From NCBI RefSeq assembly GCF_001442755.1, contig NZ_CP006367.1, positions 3,658,001-3,722,000 of the forward strand: 64,000 nt of DNA. The letters run 5' to 3'. Positions 9,932 to 19,236 of this stretch are shown piece by piece. Made by a program: the position numbers and the translations under genes. This stretch comes from Aureimonas sp. AU20 (GTDB lineage Bacteria; Pseudomonadota; Alphaproteobacteria; Rhizobiales; Rhizobiaceae). The notes beneath the pieces are model-generated. The model was not told the origin of the DNA and ran no database searches. It saw only the letters and a program-made list of their open reading frames with translations. Position 1 is the first letter of the stretch. Each line of letters begins with the position of its first letter.

Positions 9932-9952
9932 ACATGACATATGAAATCATGT
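9932..9952. promoter_or_regulatory. Candidate RirA iron-responsive operator (TGA-N9-TCA)
   Basis: The dyad ACATGA-N9-TCATGT has 6-bp arms and contains TGA (9935-9937) and TCA (9947-9949) nine bases apart. That is the published core of the Rhizobium iron-responsive operator bound by RirA. It sits in a short AT-rich island 73 bp before the exbB start, so repression of exbB-exbD-tonB under iron sufficiency is expected. Assignment to RirA is inference; rirA itself is not in the window. Confidence 0.65.
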
Positions 9953-10024
9953 ATTGGCGCTTGCGCGACGGCTTCTCCCGGCTTCGTCGCCGCGCCCCGC
10001 TTCAACAGACCGGAAGGCCCCGCC

Positions 10025-11149
<1,125 letters not shown>

Positions 11150-11154
11150 GCGGC

Positions 11155-11610
11155 ATGGGGGTCAGCCTTCGCTCCGGCGACGACGACGACACCGGCGAAG
11201 TCGCCGACATCAACGTCACGCCCTTCATCGACGTCGTCCTTGTTCTGCTCATCATCTTCATGGTGGCCGCGCCGCTTTCCACGGTGGACGTGCCGGTGGA
11301 CCTGCCGGTTTCCAACGCGCAGCCGCAGGAGCGGCCGGACGAGCCGCTCTTCCTCACCGTGTCGAACGATCTCGACCTCGTTATGGGCGAAGCGCCGGTG
11401 GAGCGCGGCGCGCTTCAGGCCGCGCTGGATGCCAAGACCGGGGGCAAGCGCGACGAGCGCATCTTCCTGCGCGCCGACGAGAAGGTGGCCTATGGCGACC
11501 TTATGGAGGTGATGAACCTCCTGCGCACGGCGGGCTATCTCAAGATCGCGCTGGTGGGGCTGGAATCGGCCCCCGCCCCGAGCGAAGCGGCACCCGCTCT
11601 CCAGCCATGA
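11155..11610 (+). CDS. exbD: TonB-system energizer ExbD
   Basis: A 151-residue inner-membrane protein with one transmembrane helix, [20 protein letters not shown] (residues 17-36). It carries the conserved Asp used in proton translocation and a periplasmic ExbD/TolR domain (residues 45-140). It partners ExbB and TonB. Its stop codon overlaps the tonB start (ATGA), implying translational coupling. Confidence 0.95.
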   Translation: MGVSLRSGDDDDTGEVADINVTPFIDVVLVLLIIFMVAAPLSTVDVPVDLPVSNAQPQERPDEPLFLTVSNDLDLVMGEAPVERGALQAALDAKTGGKRDERIFLRADEKVAYGDLMEVMNLLRTAGYLKIALVGLESAPAPSEAAPALQP

Positions 11611-12575
11611 CCCTCGCTTACGACAAGAAAGCGGAGCGCGGCGGCTCGCTGCTCGGCGCGATGCGCTGGGGCACGGCCGCCCTTGCCGTCGCCGCGCTGC
11701 ACGCGGGCGCGGCCTTCTACGTTTCCAACATGCCCGCGCCGGAAGCGCCCCCGCAAGGCACGCCCGAGGCAGCCGTGCTGATCGACCTCGCGCCGCCCGC
11801 GCCGCCGCCAAGCGCGCCGGCCGCCGAGGCGCCGCCGGTCGAGGCGCCGCCCGAGGAGGTGCCGCCGGAGCCCCAGCTAGAGCCGACACCCGAGCCGGTT
11901 CCGCCGCCGCCCGAGCCGGTGGCTCCGCCCCCCGAACCCGCGCCACCCGAGCCGCCGCCCCCGGAGCCCGTGGCCGAGCCGGAGCCTCCTCCGCCTGAGC
12001 CTATCCCGGAACCCGAGCCTTTGCCCGAACCGCCTCCGCCGGAGCCGGTGGTAACGCCCGAGGTGCCGAAGATGGAAGCGCCGCCGGAGGTCGCCGAGCG
12101 CGCGGCCGTACCGCTGCCGCGCCCGACGCCGCCTCGCCCGCGCGTGGCCGAAAAGCCGCCCGAGCGCCCGACGCCGCCCAAGCCACGCCGGGAGCGCCCG
12201 CGCGAGGAAGCGCGTCCGCGCACGCCGCCGCGCGCCGCGCCGCCGCCCTCCCGCGCCTCGCAGGCGTCCCGCGCTCCCACGACGCAAGGGGCAGCAGTGT
12301 CCTCGTCCGCGGTAGCGCGCTGGAAGTCGCAGGTTCAGTCGCGCCTCAACCGGTTCAAGCGCACTCCGCCCGGCGGCGCAGTGGGTATGCCGAGCGTGAC
12401 CTTCACCATCGGCCCATCGGGCGCCGCGTCCAACATCCGCATCGCGCGTTCCTCGGGCAATCCGATCCTGGACCAGGCGGCGCTCGATCTCGTGCGCCGC
12501 GCCAGCCCCTTTCCGTCGCCGCCCTCCGGAGAAAGCGTGTCGATCCCGCCGTTTGCGATCAACTACAAGCGGTAG
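11607..12575 (+). CDS. tonB: TonB energy-transducing protein
   Basis: A 322-residue protein with an N-terminal membrane anchor (about residues 20-42). A very long periplasmic spacer rich in Pro-Glu and then Pro-Arg (about residues 45-210) follows. The C-terminal TonB domain (about residues 228-318) has [18 protein letters not shown] and [16 protein letters not shown]. It spans the periplasm to TonB-dependent receptors, none of which is encoded in the window. Start ATG at 11607 overlaps the exbD stop. The repetitive PEP spacer makes this region prone to indels in assembly. Confidence 0.94.
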   Translation: MTLAYDKKAERGGSLLGAMRWGTAALAVAALHAGAAFYVSNMPAPEAPPQGTPEAAVLIDLAPPAPPPSAPAAEAPPVEAPPEEVPPEPQLEPTPEPVPPPPEPVAPPPEPAPPEPPPPEPVAEPEPPPPEPIPEPEPLPEPPPPEPVVTPEVPKMEAPPEVAERAAVPLPRPTPPRPRVAEKPPERPTPPKPRRERPREEARPRTPPRAAPPPSRASQASRAPTTQGAAVSSSAVARWKSQVQSRLNRFKRTPPGGAVGMPSVTFTIGPSGAASNIRIARSSGNPILDQAALDLVRRASPFPSPPSGESVSIPPFAINYKR

Positions 12576-12581
12576 GCGGGT

Positions 12582-13118
12582 TCAGGCATGGTCCGGCAGC
12601 GGCGCGATCTGCTTCCAGAACAGAACCGTGCCGGTCAGCCCGCCCTGCGGCTTGAAGGCGTAATGCGGGATCAGGCCGGCCCTGATATAGCCGAGGCGCT
12701 CGTAGAGCGAGGCGGCCCCCTCCTCCTCGGCGGTGTCGAGAACGAGAAGGCTCTTGCCGCGCTCGCGCGCCAGGGCTTCGGCCGCCGCCATAAGGGTGCT
12801 GGCAATGCCCCGGCCGCGATGCGAGACGGCGGTCATCAGCTTGCCGATCTCGCCGCGATGCGGCTGGTTCTGCGGCAGCGCGAGAAACACCGTCACCGTG
12901 CCGACGATCCGCTCCCCGTCGAAAGCGCCGAGCACCACGCGCTCGCCGCTTGCCGCCGCCGCCAGCGCGCCGGTCCAGAACGTTTTGGCCCGCCCCTCGT
13001 CCAGCGGATGGAGAAAGCTGACCGACCCGCCGTTCGCCACCGTCTCGATCATGAGATCGGACAGGTCGTTGAGCGACCGGGGCGAGGCGTCCACGGGGCG
13101 GATCACGACATCAGACAT
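12582..13118 (-). CDS. GNAT-family N-acetyltransferase
   Basis: A 178-residue protein with the GNAT fold. The acetyl-CoA binding motif A is IGKLMTAVSHRGRGIASTLM (R/QxxGxG/A as RGRGIA). Flanking segments are VLGAFDGERIVGTVTVF and, at the C-terminus, LYERLGYIRAGLIPHYA. It follows the XRE-cupin regulator by 6 nt and so is its likely operon partner. The XRE-cupin/GNAT pairing is common and suggests the regulator controls or is controlled by a small acyl-acceptor metabolite. The substrate is unknown. It is convergent with tonB, only 6 bp away. Confidence 0.88.
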   Translation of the reverse strand: MSDVVIRPVDASPRSLNDLSDLMIETVANGGSVSFLHPLDEGRAKTFWTGALAAAASGERVVLGAFDGERIVGTVTVFLALPQNQPHRGEIGKLMTAVSHRGRGIASTLMAAAEALARERGKSLLVLDTAEEEGAASLYERLGYIRAGLIPHYAFKPQGGLTGTVLFWKQIAPLPDHA

Positions 13119-13124
13119 GGGGCT

Positions 13125-13691
13125 TCAGCTCCTTGTGAGGGCGACGAGATAGAAGCAGGCGGCGTCACTCTCGTTGGAGAAGGTGACCTCGCCCGGCGCG
13201 CCGAAGCCGAGGCAATCGCCCGGACCGAGATCGAACAGCTCGCCCCCTTCCGAAAGGCGCAGCCGCCCTTGCGTGACGCGCACGACCTGCCGGATGCGGC
13301 TGTAGGAAGAGGCAGGCAGCACCACACGCCCGCCGGGCGGCAACTCGACATCGACGATCTCGACGGGATGCCAGGACCGGGCGAAGGCTTGGCGGCGCCG
13401 ATAGCCGGTTTCCGGATCGGTCCACCAGCTCTGGTGCCCGCTCCTCTGAAGACGCGCCTCGTCGCCCTCGGCCCGAACGAGCAGACCCGCCAGCGTCAGC
13501 CCGAAGGCCTCGGCCAGCCGCACCAGCACGCCGGCCGTCGGGCTCACTTCGCCGCGCTCGATCTTGCTGATCGCCGCCTTAGACACGTCCGAACGCGCCG
13601 CCAACTCGCTCAGCGACCAGCCCCGCGCCTCCCGCTCCCGCCTGATATGCTGCGCCAGCCGCCGCTCCGAATCATCCACTAAAATATCCAT
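13125..13691 (-). CDS. XRE-family regulator with C-terminal cupin
   Basis: A 188-residue protein. The N-terminal Cro/C1-type HTH (about residues 10-65; LSELAARSDVSKAAISKIERG) is followed by a C-terminal cupin-2 small-molecule domain (about residues 105-185; ELPPGGRVVLP, LGPGDCLGFG). This is the usual layout of repressors/activators of amine, amino-acid or sugar catabolic genes. Its ATG lies in an AT-rich stretch, where an autoregulated promoter may sit. It is transcribed with the following acetyltransferase gene and lies 31 bp after the stop of the truncated VOC frame. Confidence 0.88.
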   Translation of the reverse strand: MDILVDDSERRLAQHIRREREARGWSLSELAARSDVSKAAISKIERGEVSPTAGVLVRLAEAFGLTLAGLLVRAEGDEARLQRSGHQSWWTDPETGYRRRQAFARSWHPVEIVDVELPPGGRVVLPASSYSRIRQVVRVTQGRLRLSEGGELFDLGPGDCLGFGAPGEVTFSNESDAACFYLVALTRS

Positions 13692-13722
13692 TCGTATTTT
13701 TTAAGAGACGAATGACCTTTCG

Positions 13723-14031
13723 TCAAACGACATCCAGCAGAGGCCCCACCGCGACGAACTCGACCTTGATCCGGCCGGGGTCCTCGACGAAGAGCGCATG
13801 ATAGTCCTCGCCGCCATTCGCGAAGGGATAGCGATCGTCGTCGAGACAGAGGATGCCCCGCGCCTCGCAATGATCCCGCAAGGCATCGACGGCCGCCCGG
13901 CTGTCGAGCGTGAAAGCGAGATGGTTTAGCCCGACGCCCGCGCGGTGATAGGGGCGATCGGCATGGTCCGGCCGGACCTGAACGAATGTGAGATAGGCGT
14001 CCTGCCTGTTGGCGAGCGGGAAGCCTTCGCC
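13723..14031 (-). pseudogene. 5'-truncated VOC-family (glyoxalase/dioxygenase) remnant
   Basis: The frame reads GEGFPLANRQDAYLTFVQV, then AGVGLNHLAFTLDSR, and ends EDPGRIKVEFVAV. This is the C-terminal two-thirds of a single-domain VOC protein, including the metal-ligand region NHLAF and the terminal Glu (KVEF). An in-frame TAG (14032-14034) lies directly before it, and no ATG or GTG start precedes the conserved part. About 50 N-terminal residues are absent, and the 93 bp upstream to the next gene do not encode them in any frame I read. The gene looks decapitated by a deletion next to the hairpin at 14082-14117. A sequencing error cannot be excluded. Confidence 0.7.
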
Positions 14032-14081
14032 CTAGCATGACAGACCCTGCCGAGAGACCACGGTTCGCCCAGTTCGATCAG

Positions 14082-14117
14082 TCCCCGACGCGCCCTTGCC
14101 GCGGGCCGCGTCGGGGA
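14082..14117 (-). terminator. Hairpin after the SAF-domain oxidoreductase gene
   Basis: Perfect 11-bp arms (TCCCCGACGCG / complement) with a 14-base loop lie 11 bp past the stop at 14129. There is no clear U run. Confidence 0.55.
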
Positions 14118-14128
14118 ACTTGCAGCGG

Positions 14129-15460
14129 TCAGGCGGCGGCGGTCAGAAACCGCGCATCCGCCTCGTCCAGCAGCTTGCGGATCTGCGTCACTTCCTGCGC
14201 GGCGTCGGGGGTGCAGTTGGCGTAGGTGATCTTTTCGCCGGCCTTGATCGCCGCCGTCACCACCCCGCCCTCGGCAAGGCCCAGCGGCAGGCCGCCGGCC
14301 AGGCGCGCGTCCTTCCAGGTCATGGCGAAGCCGCGATATTGCGTTTCGCCGATGCGCCCGAGCACCTCGCCCACGGCGAGATCGCGCTTGGCCACCGCGA
14401 TGCATTCCCCGACCGGCCGGTCCAGTGGCTCCAGATGCGGCGCGCCGCGCATGACGGCGTGGATGGCGGACAACGGCACTTCGATCGAGGTGAGGTGGAA
14501 GGGGCGGAACAGGGCGAAGCACGGGCCGGGGCCGACCTTCAGATCGGCGATGCGCTCCAGAACGCGGGGATGCTTGGGCTTCACGATGCAGAAGACCCCG
14601 GGCGCGACGCCCTTGCCGATGGAATAATCGACGCAGCCCGAGCGCGACAGGATGCCCCCGTCCTCGCGGGTGCAGAGAACCTGCGCCAGATCCTCGGCCG
14701 TGGCGTTCGGCCCGTGCATACCGGGCACGTCGGGGCGAAGGCCCGTGGCGTTGGCGATGGCGGTCATCTCCACCATGGTCTTGGAGCCGTCCACGAACTC
14801 CACCAGCATCCGGGCATTCATGTTGCGCCGGGCGGCCTCCTCCTCGTAGTCCGCCGGCACGGCGGAGAAGTCGAGCGGGTTGTTCTTGCCCTTGCCGGCC
14901 GCCACGATCTCCAGTCCCAGCGACTGGGCAAGGCCGATCAGCTCGATCGTTGATTGCGGCTCGTCGCCGGCCGCTCCCGTGTAGACGACGCCGGCGCGCC
15001 GGGCCTCGGCCTTGAGATAGCGGCCGATCGTGATGTCGGCCTCGACATTGAGCATGACCACATGCTTGCCGTTGCGAAAGGCGTCGAGCGCGATGCGCGT
15101 GCCCGCGCTCGGGCTGCCCGTCGCGTCGATCACCACGTCGATCCGGCCCGCCGCGCAGAAGGAGCGGAAGTCCTCCACGATCGCGACCGCGCCGGCCCCG
15201 ATCGCGGCGTCCACGCCGGCCGGCGTGTCGGCGCTGCGCACGGCTGCGTCCTCATAGCCGGCAAAGCGCAGCGTTTCGCGGGCGCGGTCGGCCTTGGAGG
15301 TGGAGACGGCGCCGAGCCGGACGCCCGGCATCAGGAGAAGCTGCACCATGAGATCGGTGCCCATCTGCCCGGCGCCGGCAAGACCCACGGTGACGGGACC
15401 GCGCGCCTGCGCATAGGCCAGAAGTTCGGCCGCAAGGCCCACCCGCGCGATGCCATCCAT
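14129..15460 (-). CDS. NAD(P)-binding oxidoreductase with SAF domain (homoserine dehydrogenase-like)
   Basis: A 443-residue protein. An N-terminal Rossmann domain (VGLAGAGQMGTDL near residue 27; DVVIDATGSPSAG) resembles homoserine dehydrogenase. The middle domain has GKGKNNPLDFS and NATGLRPDVPGMHGPNAT. A C-terminal SAF-type domain (about residues 350-435) has AKRDLAVGEVLGRIG and ITYANC. Members of this family act in catabolism of branched or unusual sugar acids, and related proteins have been assigned as D-apionate oxidoisomerase. No sugar-acid genes surround it here, so the substrate is unassigned. The ATG at 15460 is the first Met just before the conserved fold; the open frame extends 14 codons further. 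It diverges from the two-component regulator. Confidence 0.78.
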   Translation of the reverse strand: MDGIARVGLAAELLAYAQARGPVTVGLAGAGQMGTDLMVQLLLMPGVRLGAVSTSKADRARETLRFAGYEDAAVRSADTPAGVDAAIGAGAVAIVEDFRSFCAAGRIDVVIDATGSPSAGTRIALDAFRNGKHVVMLNVEADITIGRYLKAEARRAGVVYTGAAGDEPQSTIELIGLAQSLGLEIVAAGKGKNNPLDFSAVPADYEEEAARRNMNARMLVEFVDGSKTMVEMTAIANATGLRPDVPGMHGPNATAEDLAQVLCTREDGGILSRSGCVDYSIGKGVAPGVFCIVKPKHPRVLERIADLKVGPGPCFALFRPFHLTSIEVPLSAIHAVMRGAPHLEPLDRPVGECIAVAKRDLAVGEVLGRIGETQYRGFAMTWKDARLAGGLPLGLAEGGVVTAAIKAGEKITYANCTPDAAQEVTQIRKLLDEADARFLTAAA

Positions 15461-15678
15461 GCTTCCAGCCTTCTTCCTGTTCCGCCGCAGAGGGCGCGAC
15501 ACTTCGTCGGTTCGGGGGATAAGGGGTGATCCGCTCCGGGATCAACCGTCTTCGTAACGTGCGGCGCATCACGCGCCCTTGTGTCCCGCCCCTTCCCGGA
15601 CGGTTTCCAAAGCCGGGCAGGCTCCCTATGCTTCGCCGGCTCGAGCATCACAAGAGATCGGACAGGCAGCCCGTCGCC

Positions 15679-16395
15679 ATGCGCATGCTTCTGGTGGAAG
15701 ACAATGAAGGGCTCGGCGACGCGGTGAACCGGCACCTGCGCAATGCCGGCCATTCCGTGGAATGGGTGCGCAGCGGCGAGGACGCGCTGGAATGCCTCGG
15801 GCTGGAGCGGTTCGACGCGGTCATTCTCGACCTGTCGCTGCCCGGCCGCGACGGGCTTTCGGTGATCGCGGAGCTGAGGCGCGGGCGCTCCAGCGTGCCG
15901 GTTCTGGTGGTCACCGCGCGGGCCGAAATCGACGATAAGGTGAGCCTTCTCGACCAGGGGGCGGACGACTATCTCGTGAAGCCCTTCGACCTGCGCGAGC
16001 TGGAAGCGCGGCTGCGCGCCCTTCTGCGCCGCCCGGCCGGGCAGACCACGAGTCTCGCCCGCGTCGGCGACGTGGAAATGGACATGGCGGGCCATCTCGT
16101 GACCGTCGGCGGCCGGCCGGTGGATCTCGGCCGGCGCGAGTTTCGTCTCCTTGAAATCCTCCTCTCCAAGCCCGGCGTCGTGGTGCAGAAGGAGCAGCTG
16201 ATGGCGCAGCTCTTCTCCTATGACGACATGGTCTCCACCAATGCGCTGGAGCTCTACGTCTCGCGCTTGCGCCGAAAGCTGGAAGGCGCCTCCGTCGAGA
16301 TCGCCACCGTGCGCGGGGCGGGCTATGTCGCGCGCGTGCCGGGCAGCGGCCCGGCGCTCGACCCGAAGGCGGCCGGCGAGCGGAAAAACGGCTGA
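15679..16395 (+). CDS. OmpR/PhoB-family response regulator (TctD-like)
   Basis: A 238-residue regulator. The receiver domain (residues 1-115) has LLVEDNEG, the phospho-acceptor Asp in AVILDLSLPGRDG (about D51) and the conserved Lys in YLVKPFDLRELEARL. The C-terminal winged helix (about residues 125-220) contains LGRREFRLLEILLSKPG and ELYVSRLRRKLEG. Its stop overlaps the kinase start by one base (TGATG). With tctCBA downstream it corresponds to TctD, which activates tricarboxylate uptake genes. A direct-repeat operator candidate lies at 18983-19002. The open frame extends upstream, but ATG 15679 starts exactly at the receiver fold. Confidence 0.92.
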   Translation: MRMLLVEDNEGLGDAVNRHLRNAGHSVEWVRSGEDALECLGLERFDAVILDLSLPGRDGLSVIAELRRGRSSVPVLVVTARAEIDDKVSLLDQGADDYLVKPFDLRELEARLRALLRRPAGQTTSLARVGDVEMDMAGHLVTVGGRPVDLGRREFRLLEILLSKPGVVVQKEQLMAQLFSYDDMVSTNALELYVSRLRRKLEGASVEIATVRGAGYVARVPGSGPALDPKAAGERKNG

Positions 16396-18926
16396 TGCCG
16401 CTGCGCTTCGCCCCGGTCCATGTCCGCGCCGCCGCCGCCCCGCCCGCCGCTAGGGTGCCGCGCCCCGTCTCGATCCGGCGGCGCATCCTGGTCTTTGCCG
16501 GCGCGCTGCTCTTGATCGCCGCCTTTGGGCTGGTTCTCTTCATCCGCGACTATGCCGAGCGCTCGTCCGACCGCGCCTTCGACCGGCTGCTCGGCGCCTC
16601 GGCGCTCACCATTGCCGGCGCGGTGCAGCTGGAGGACGGGCGCGTCACGGTGGAGCTGCCGCTCGCTTCCTTCGCCATGTTCTCGGGCGAGGATCGCATC
16701 TTCTACGCCGTGGAATCGCCGGCCGGCGAAAACGTCACCGGCGAGAGCGACCTTTCCGCCGGCTTGGCCCCCGCGACCAGCAGCGACCCCGCCTTCGCCG
16801 ACAAGACCTATCGCGACGAGGGGGTGCGCGTGGCCAGCGTCGGGCGCCTCGTCTCCACGGCGGAGGGCACGGGCTGGGTGACGATCCGCGTCGCGGAAAC
16901 GCGGGGCGAGCGCAACGCTCTGGCGCGCGAGATCCTGAACAACGCCATCCTGCCCGTTCTCCTCATGACGCTGCTGGCGCTGGTTCTCCTGTGGATCGGC
17001 ATCGGCCGCGTCTTCGCCCCACTGCTCACCCTGGAGCGGCACCTGCGCGGGCGTTCGCCGGACGATCTCTCGCCGGTCGACCTGCCCGCCCCGCTGGAAA
17101 CGGCGCAGCTCGTCGGCGCTCTGAACGGCTTCACCGCGCGGCTGAAGCTCGCCCGCGAGCGGCTGGAGGCGCTGGTGGCCGAGGCCGCTCACGAGGTCCG
17201 CACGCCGCTGGCGAGCCTTCGCGCCCAGGCCGAGCTGGCCTTGGGCGAGCGCGACCCGGCGGCGCTGCGGCGCGATGTCGAGCGCATCCACGAGGGCGCG
17301 GTGCAGGCGAGCCAGCTCGTCTCGCAGCTTCTGATGGACGCGACCGTGACGCACCGCCTGGAAAACCAGCCCGAGCCCACACCCGTCGCGCCGCTGGCGC
17401 AGGAGGTCGTGCGCCGCCTCAGCCCCGACATGGCCGAGCGGGTGTGCCTGTCCATCGCCCCCGAAGCCGCCGAGGCGGAACTGCCGATCGACCGGGTGGT
17501 GCTGCGCGAGGCCATCCGCAATCTCGTGGACAATGCCCTGCGCTATAGCGACGAGGCGGTGGAAATCCGCATCGAGCGGGACGGATCGTGGCTCGCCATT
17601 CGCGTGCTGGACCGGGGGCCGGGCATCCCCGAGCACGAGCGGCCGCTGGTCTTCCAGCGCTTCCGGCGCGGCGAAACGGGCTCGCGGCGGGACCGGGGCG
17701 GCTCGGGGCTCGGCCTTGCCATCGTCGCGCGCGTGGTGGAGGCGCATCGCGGCGAGGTGCGTCTTGGCGAGCGCGAAGGCGGCGGCCTCGACATGCATCT
17801 GCGCCTGCCGCTCGCGCCGACTGCTACGCCCCTAGCCGGGCCGGGGGCGACGCGAAGCGGGCGCGCCCTCCCGGCCCTTCTCTTGTTCGCGGCCTTCGCC
17901 GCCCTCCCCCTCCTCACCGGCCGGGCCGAGGCCGCCGCCGAGTTCCAGGCGCGTGAAAACCCGCCCTCTGCCACGCTGCGCATCCTGGGCGCGACGGACA
18001 CGGGCCTGTTCTCGCATCTGATCCGCGCCTTCCAGCGCGAGCGGCCGGACATCGCCATCACCTACGAGGAAGACGAGAGCCGCACGGTCTACGACCGGCT
18101 GGTCGCGCCCGGCGCCTCGCCGCCCGATCTCGTGGTGAGCTCGGCCTCCGACCTTCAGGTGAAGCTCGTCAACGAAGGGCTGGCGCGCGCCTATCAGCCG
18201 CCCCGGCTCGCCGGCATTCCCGACTGGGCGCATTGGCGCTCGGAGGTCTTCGGCTTCAGCTTCGAGCCGGCGGTGATCGTCTACAACCGCAATCTCATGA
18301 GCGATGCGGAAGCGCCGCGCACGCATCTCCAGCTTGCCGAACTCCTGGAGCGCGAGCCCCGGCGCTTTGCCGGCCGGGTCGGCACCTACGACGTGGCGCG
18401 CAGCGGGGTCGGCTATCTCCTGGCGACGCAGGATCAGGCGATCTCCTCCTATTTCTGGCGCCTCGCCGCCGCTTTCGGGCGCACGCAGGTTCAGCTCAGC
18501 GCCTCAAGCCCGGCAATTCTCGACCGGCTGGTGACGGGCGATCTCGCCATCGGCTACAACATCATCGGCTCCTACGCCTTCGCGCGGCAGGACGCGGGCG
18601 CTGATATCGGCATCGTGGTGCCGGACGACTACGTGCTCGTCTTCTCCCGTTCCTTTCTGATCCCCGAGGACGCGCCGCAGCCCGCGCTGGCCGAGGCCTT
18701 CATCGATTTCACCCTGTCGCCTCAGGGCCAGGCGGTTCTGGCCGGCCCCGCCGCCTTCGGCGCGCTTCTGGATGGCGAAGGGCGATGGACGGCCGCGCGC
18801 ATCACCGCGCTCGGAAAGGGCGCGGTGCAGCCCATCCGCTTCGGCCCTTCGCTGCTGGTCGGCCTCGACCGGCAGCGCCGCGAGCGCTTCCTCGCCACTT
18901 GGAGCGAGATCGTCTCGCCGCACTGA
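16395..18926 (+). CDS. Sensor histidine kinase fused to a periplasmic substrate-binding protein
   Basis: An 843-residue TctE-like kinase continued by a solute-binding domain. The order is: TM1 (residues 31-50), a sensor domain (51-180), TM2 (182-203), a HAMP-like linker, and HisKA with His266 in AHEVRTPL. The N box NLVDNALRYS (376-385) and G boxes DRGPGIP and GGSGLGLAI complete the ATPase domain by about 472. A hydrophobic stretch (491-507) ends in an Ala-X-Ala-type site (AEAA) and looks like an embedded signal peptide. An extracellular solute-binding domain (about 525-843) follows, with ILGATDTGLFSHLIRAF and DLVVSSASDLQVKLV. The frame is continuous. The segment at 491-507 should either anchor the binding domain outside the membrane or be cleaved to release it. 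Usual TctE proteins end after the ATPase domain. The ligand is presumably related to that of the adjacent tctCBA. Confidence 0.88.
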   Translation: MPLRFAPVHVRAAAAPPAARVPRPVSIRRRILVFAGALLLIAAFGLVLFIRDYAERSSDRAFDRLLGASALTIAGAVQLEDGRVTVELPLASFAMFSGEDRIFYAVESPAGENVTGESDLSAGLAPATSSDPAFADKTYRDEGVRVASVGRLVSTAEGTGWVTIRVAETRGERNALAREILNNAILPVLLMTLLALVLLWIGIGRVFAPLLTLERHLRGRSPDDLSPVDLPAPLETAQLVGALNGFTARLKLARERLEALVAEAAHEVRTPLASLRAQAELALGERDPAALRRDVERIHEGAVQASQLVSQLLMDATVTHRLENQPEPTPVAPLAQEVVRRLSPDMAERVCLSIAPEAAEAELPIDRVVLREAIRNLVDNALRYSDEAVEIRIERDGSWLAIRVLDRGPGIPEHERPLVFQRFRRGETGSRRDRGGSGLGLAIVARVVEAHRGEVRLGEREGGGLDMHLRLPLAPTATPLAGPGATRSGRALPALLLFAAFAALPLLTGRAEAAAEFQARENPPSATLRILGATDTGLFSHLIRAFQRERPDIAITYEEDESRTVYDRLVAPGASPPDLVVSSASDLQVKLVNEGLARAYQPPRLAGIPDWAHWRSEVFGFSFEPAVIVYNRNLMSDAEAPRTHLQLAELLEREPRRFAGRVGTYDVARSGVGYLLATQDQAISSYFWRLAAAFGRTQVQLSASSPAILDRLVTGDLAIGYNIIGSYAFARQDAGADIGIVVPDDYVLVFSRSFLIPEDAPQPALAEAFIDFTLSPQGQAVLAGPAAFGALLDGEGRWTAARITALGKGAVQPIRFGPSLLVGLDRQRRERFLATWSEIVSPH

Positions 18927-18982
18927 GAGACTGTCTTGCCCCCCCTTAACGAATTTGGAACGTTTCGAGGGATGGGGCGAAG

Positions 18983-19002
18983 CTGACAGGTTTTTGACAG
19001 GT
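18983..19002. promoter_or_regulatory. Pho-box-like direct repeat upstream of tctC
   Basis: TGACAG occurs twice with 11-bp periodicity (18984-18989 and 18995-19000). On the minus strand it reads CTGTCA-N5-CTGTCA, the spacing bound by OmpR/PhoB-family regulators. It lies 235 bp before tctC and just after the kinase gene, inside a 310-bp gap with no other feature that I can support. The neighbouring TctD-like regulator is the obvious candidate; PhoB is the alternative. Confidence 0.5.
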
Positions 19003-19236
19003 CGAGCGGGCTAGTCTGAAAGGGATGGCCGGGGAGGCTTGAGGCACAGTCTTGGGAGAGCCGGCGAAACGCTCGCAGCGTTTCGCGCCGCTCGAATGTC
19101 TGGAGGGACATTCTTGCGGCCGGTCGATCCCCATTCGTTTCCGTTGTCTTTCCCTCGCGACTCGTGCCCCGCGCACGAGCCCGGCCCAAGAACATCCGGC
19201 CCCATTCGGCGGCCTTTCGTTTTGGGAGAAACACCG

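Noticed and set aside
11750..12290. Repetitive Pro-Glu coding stretch as a separate repeat element
   Set aside because: It is the normal periplasmic spacer of TonB and is in frame with the anchor and the C-terminal domain.
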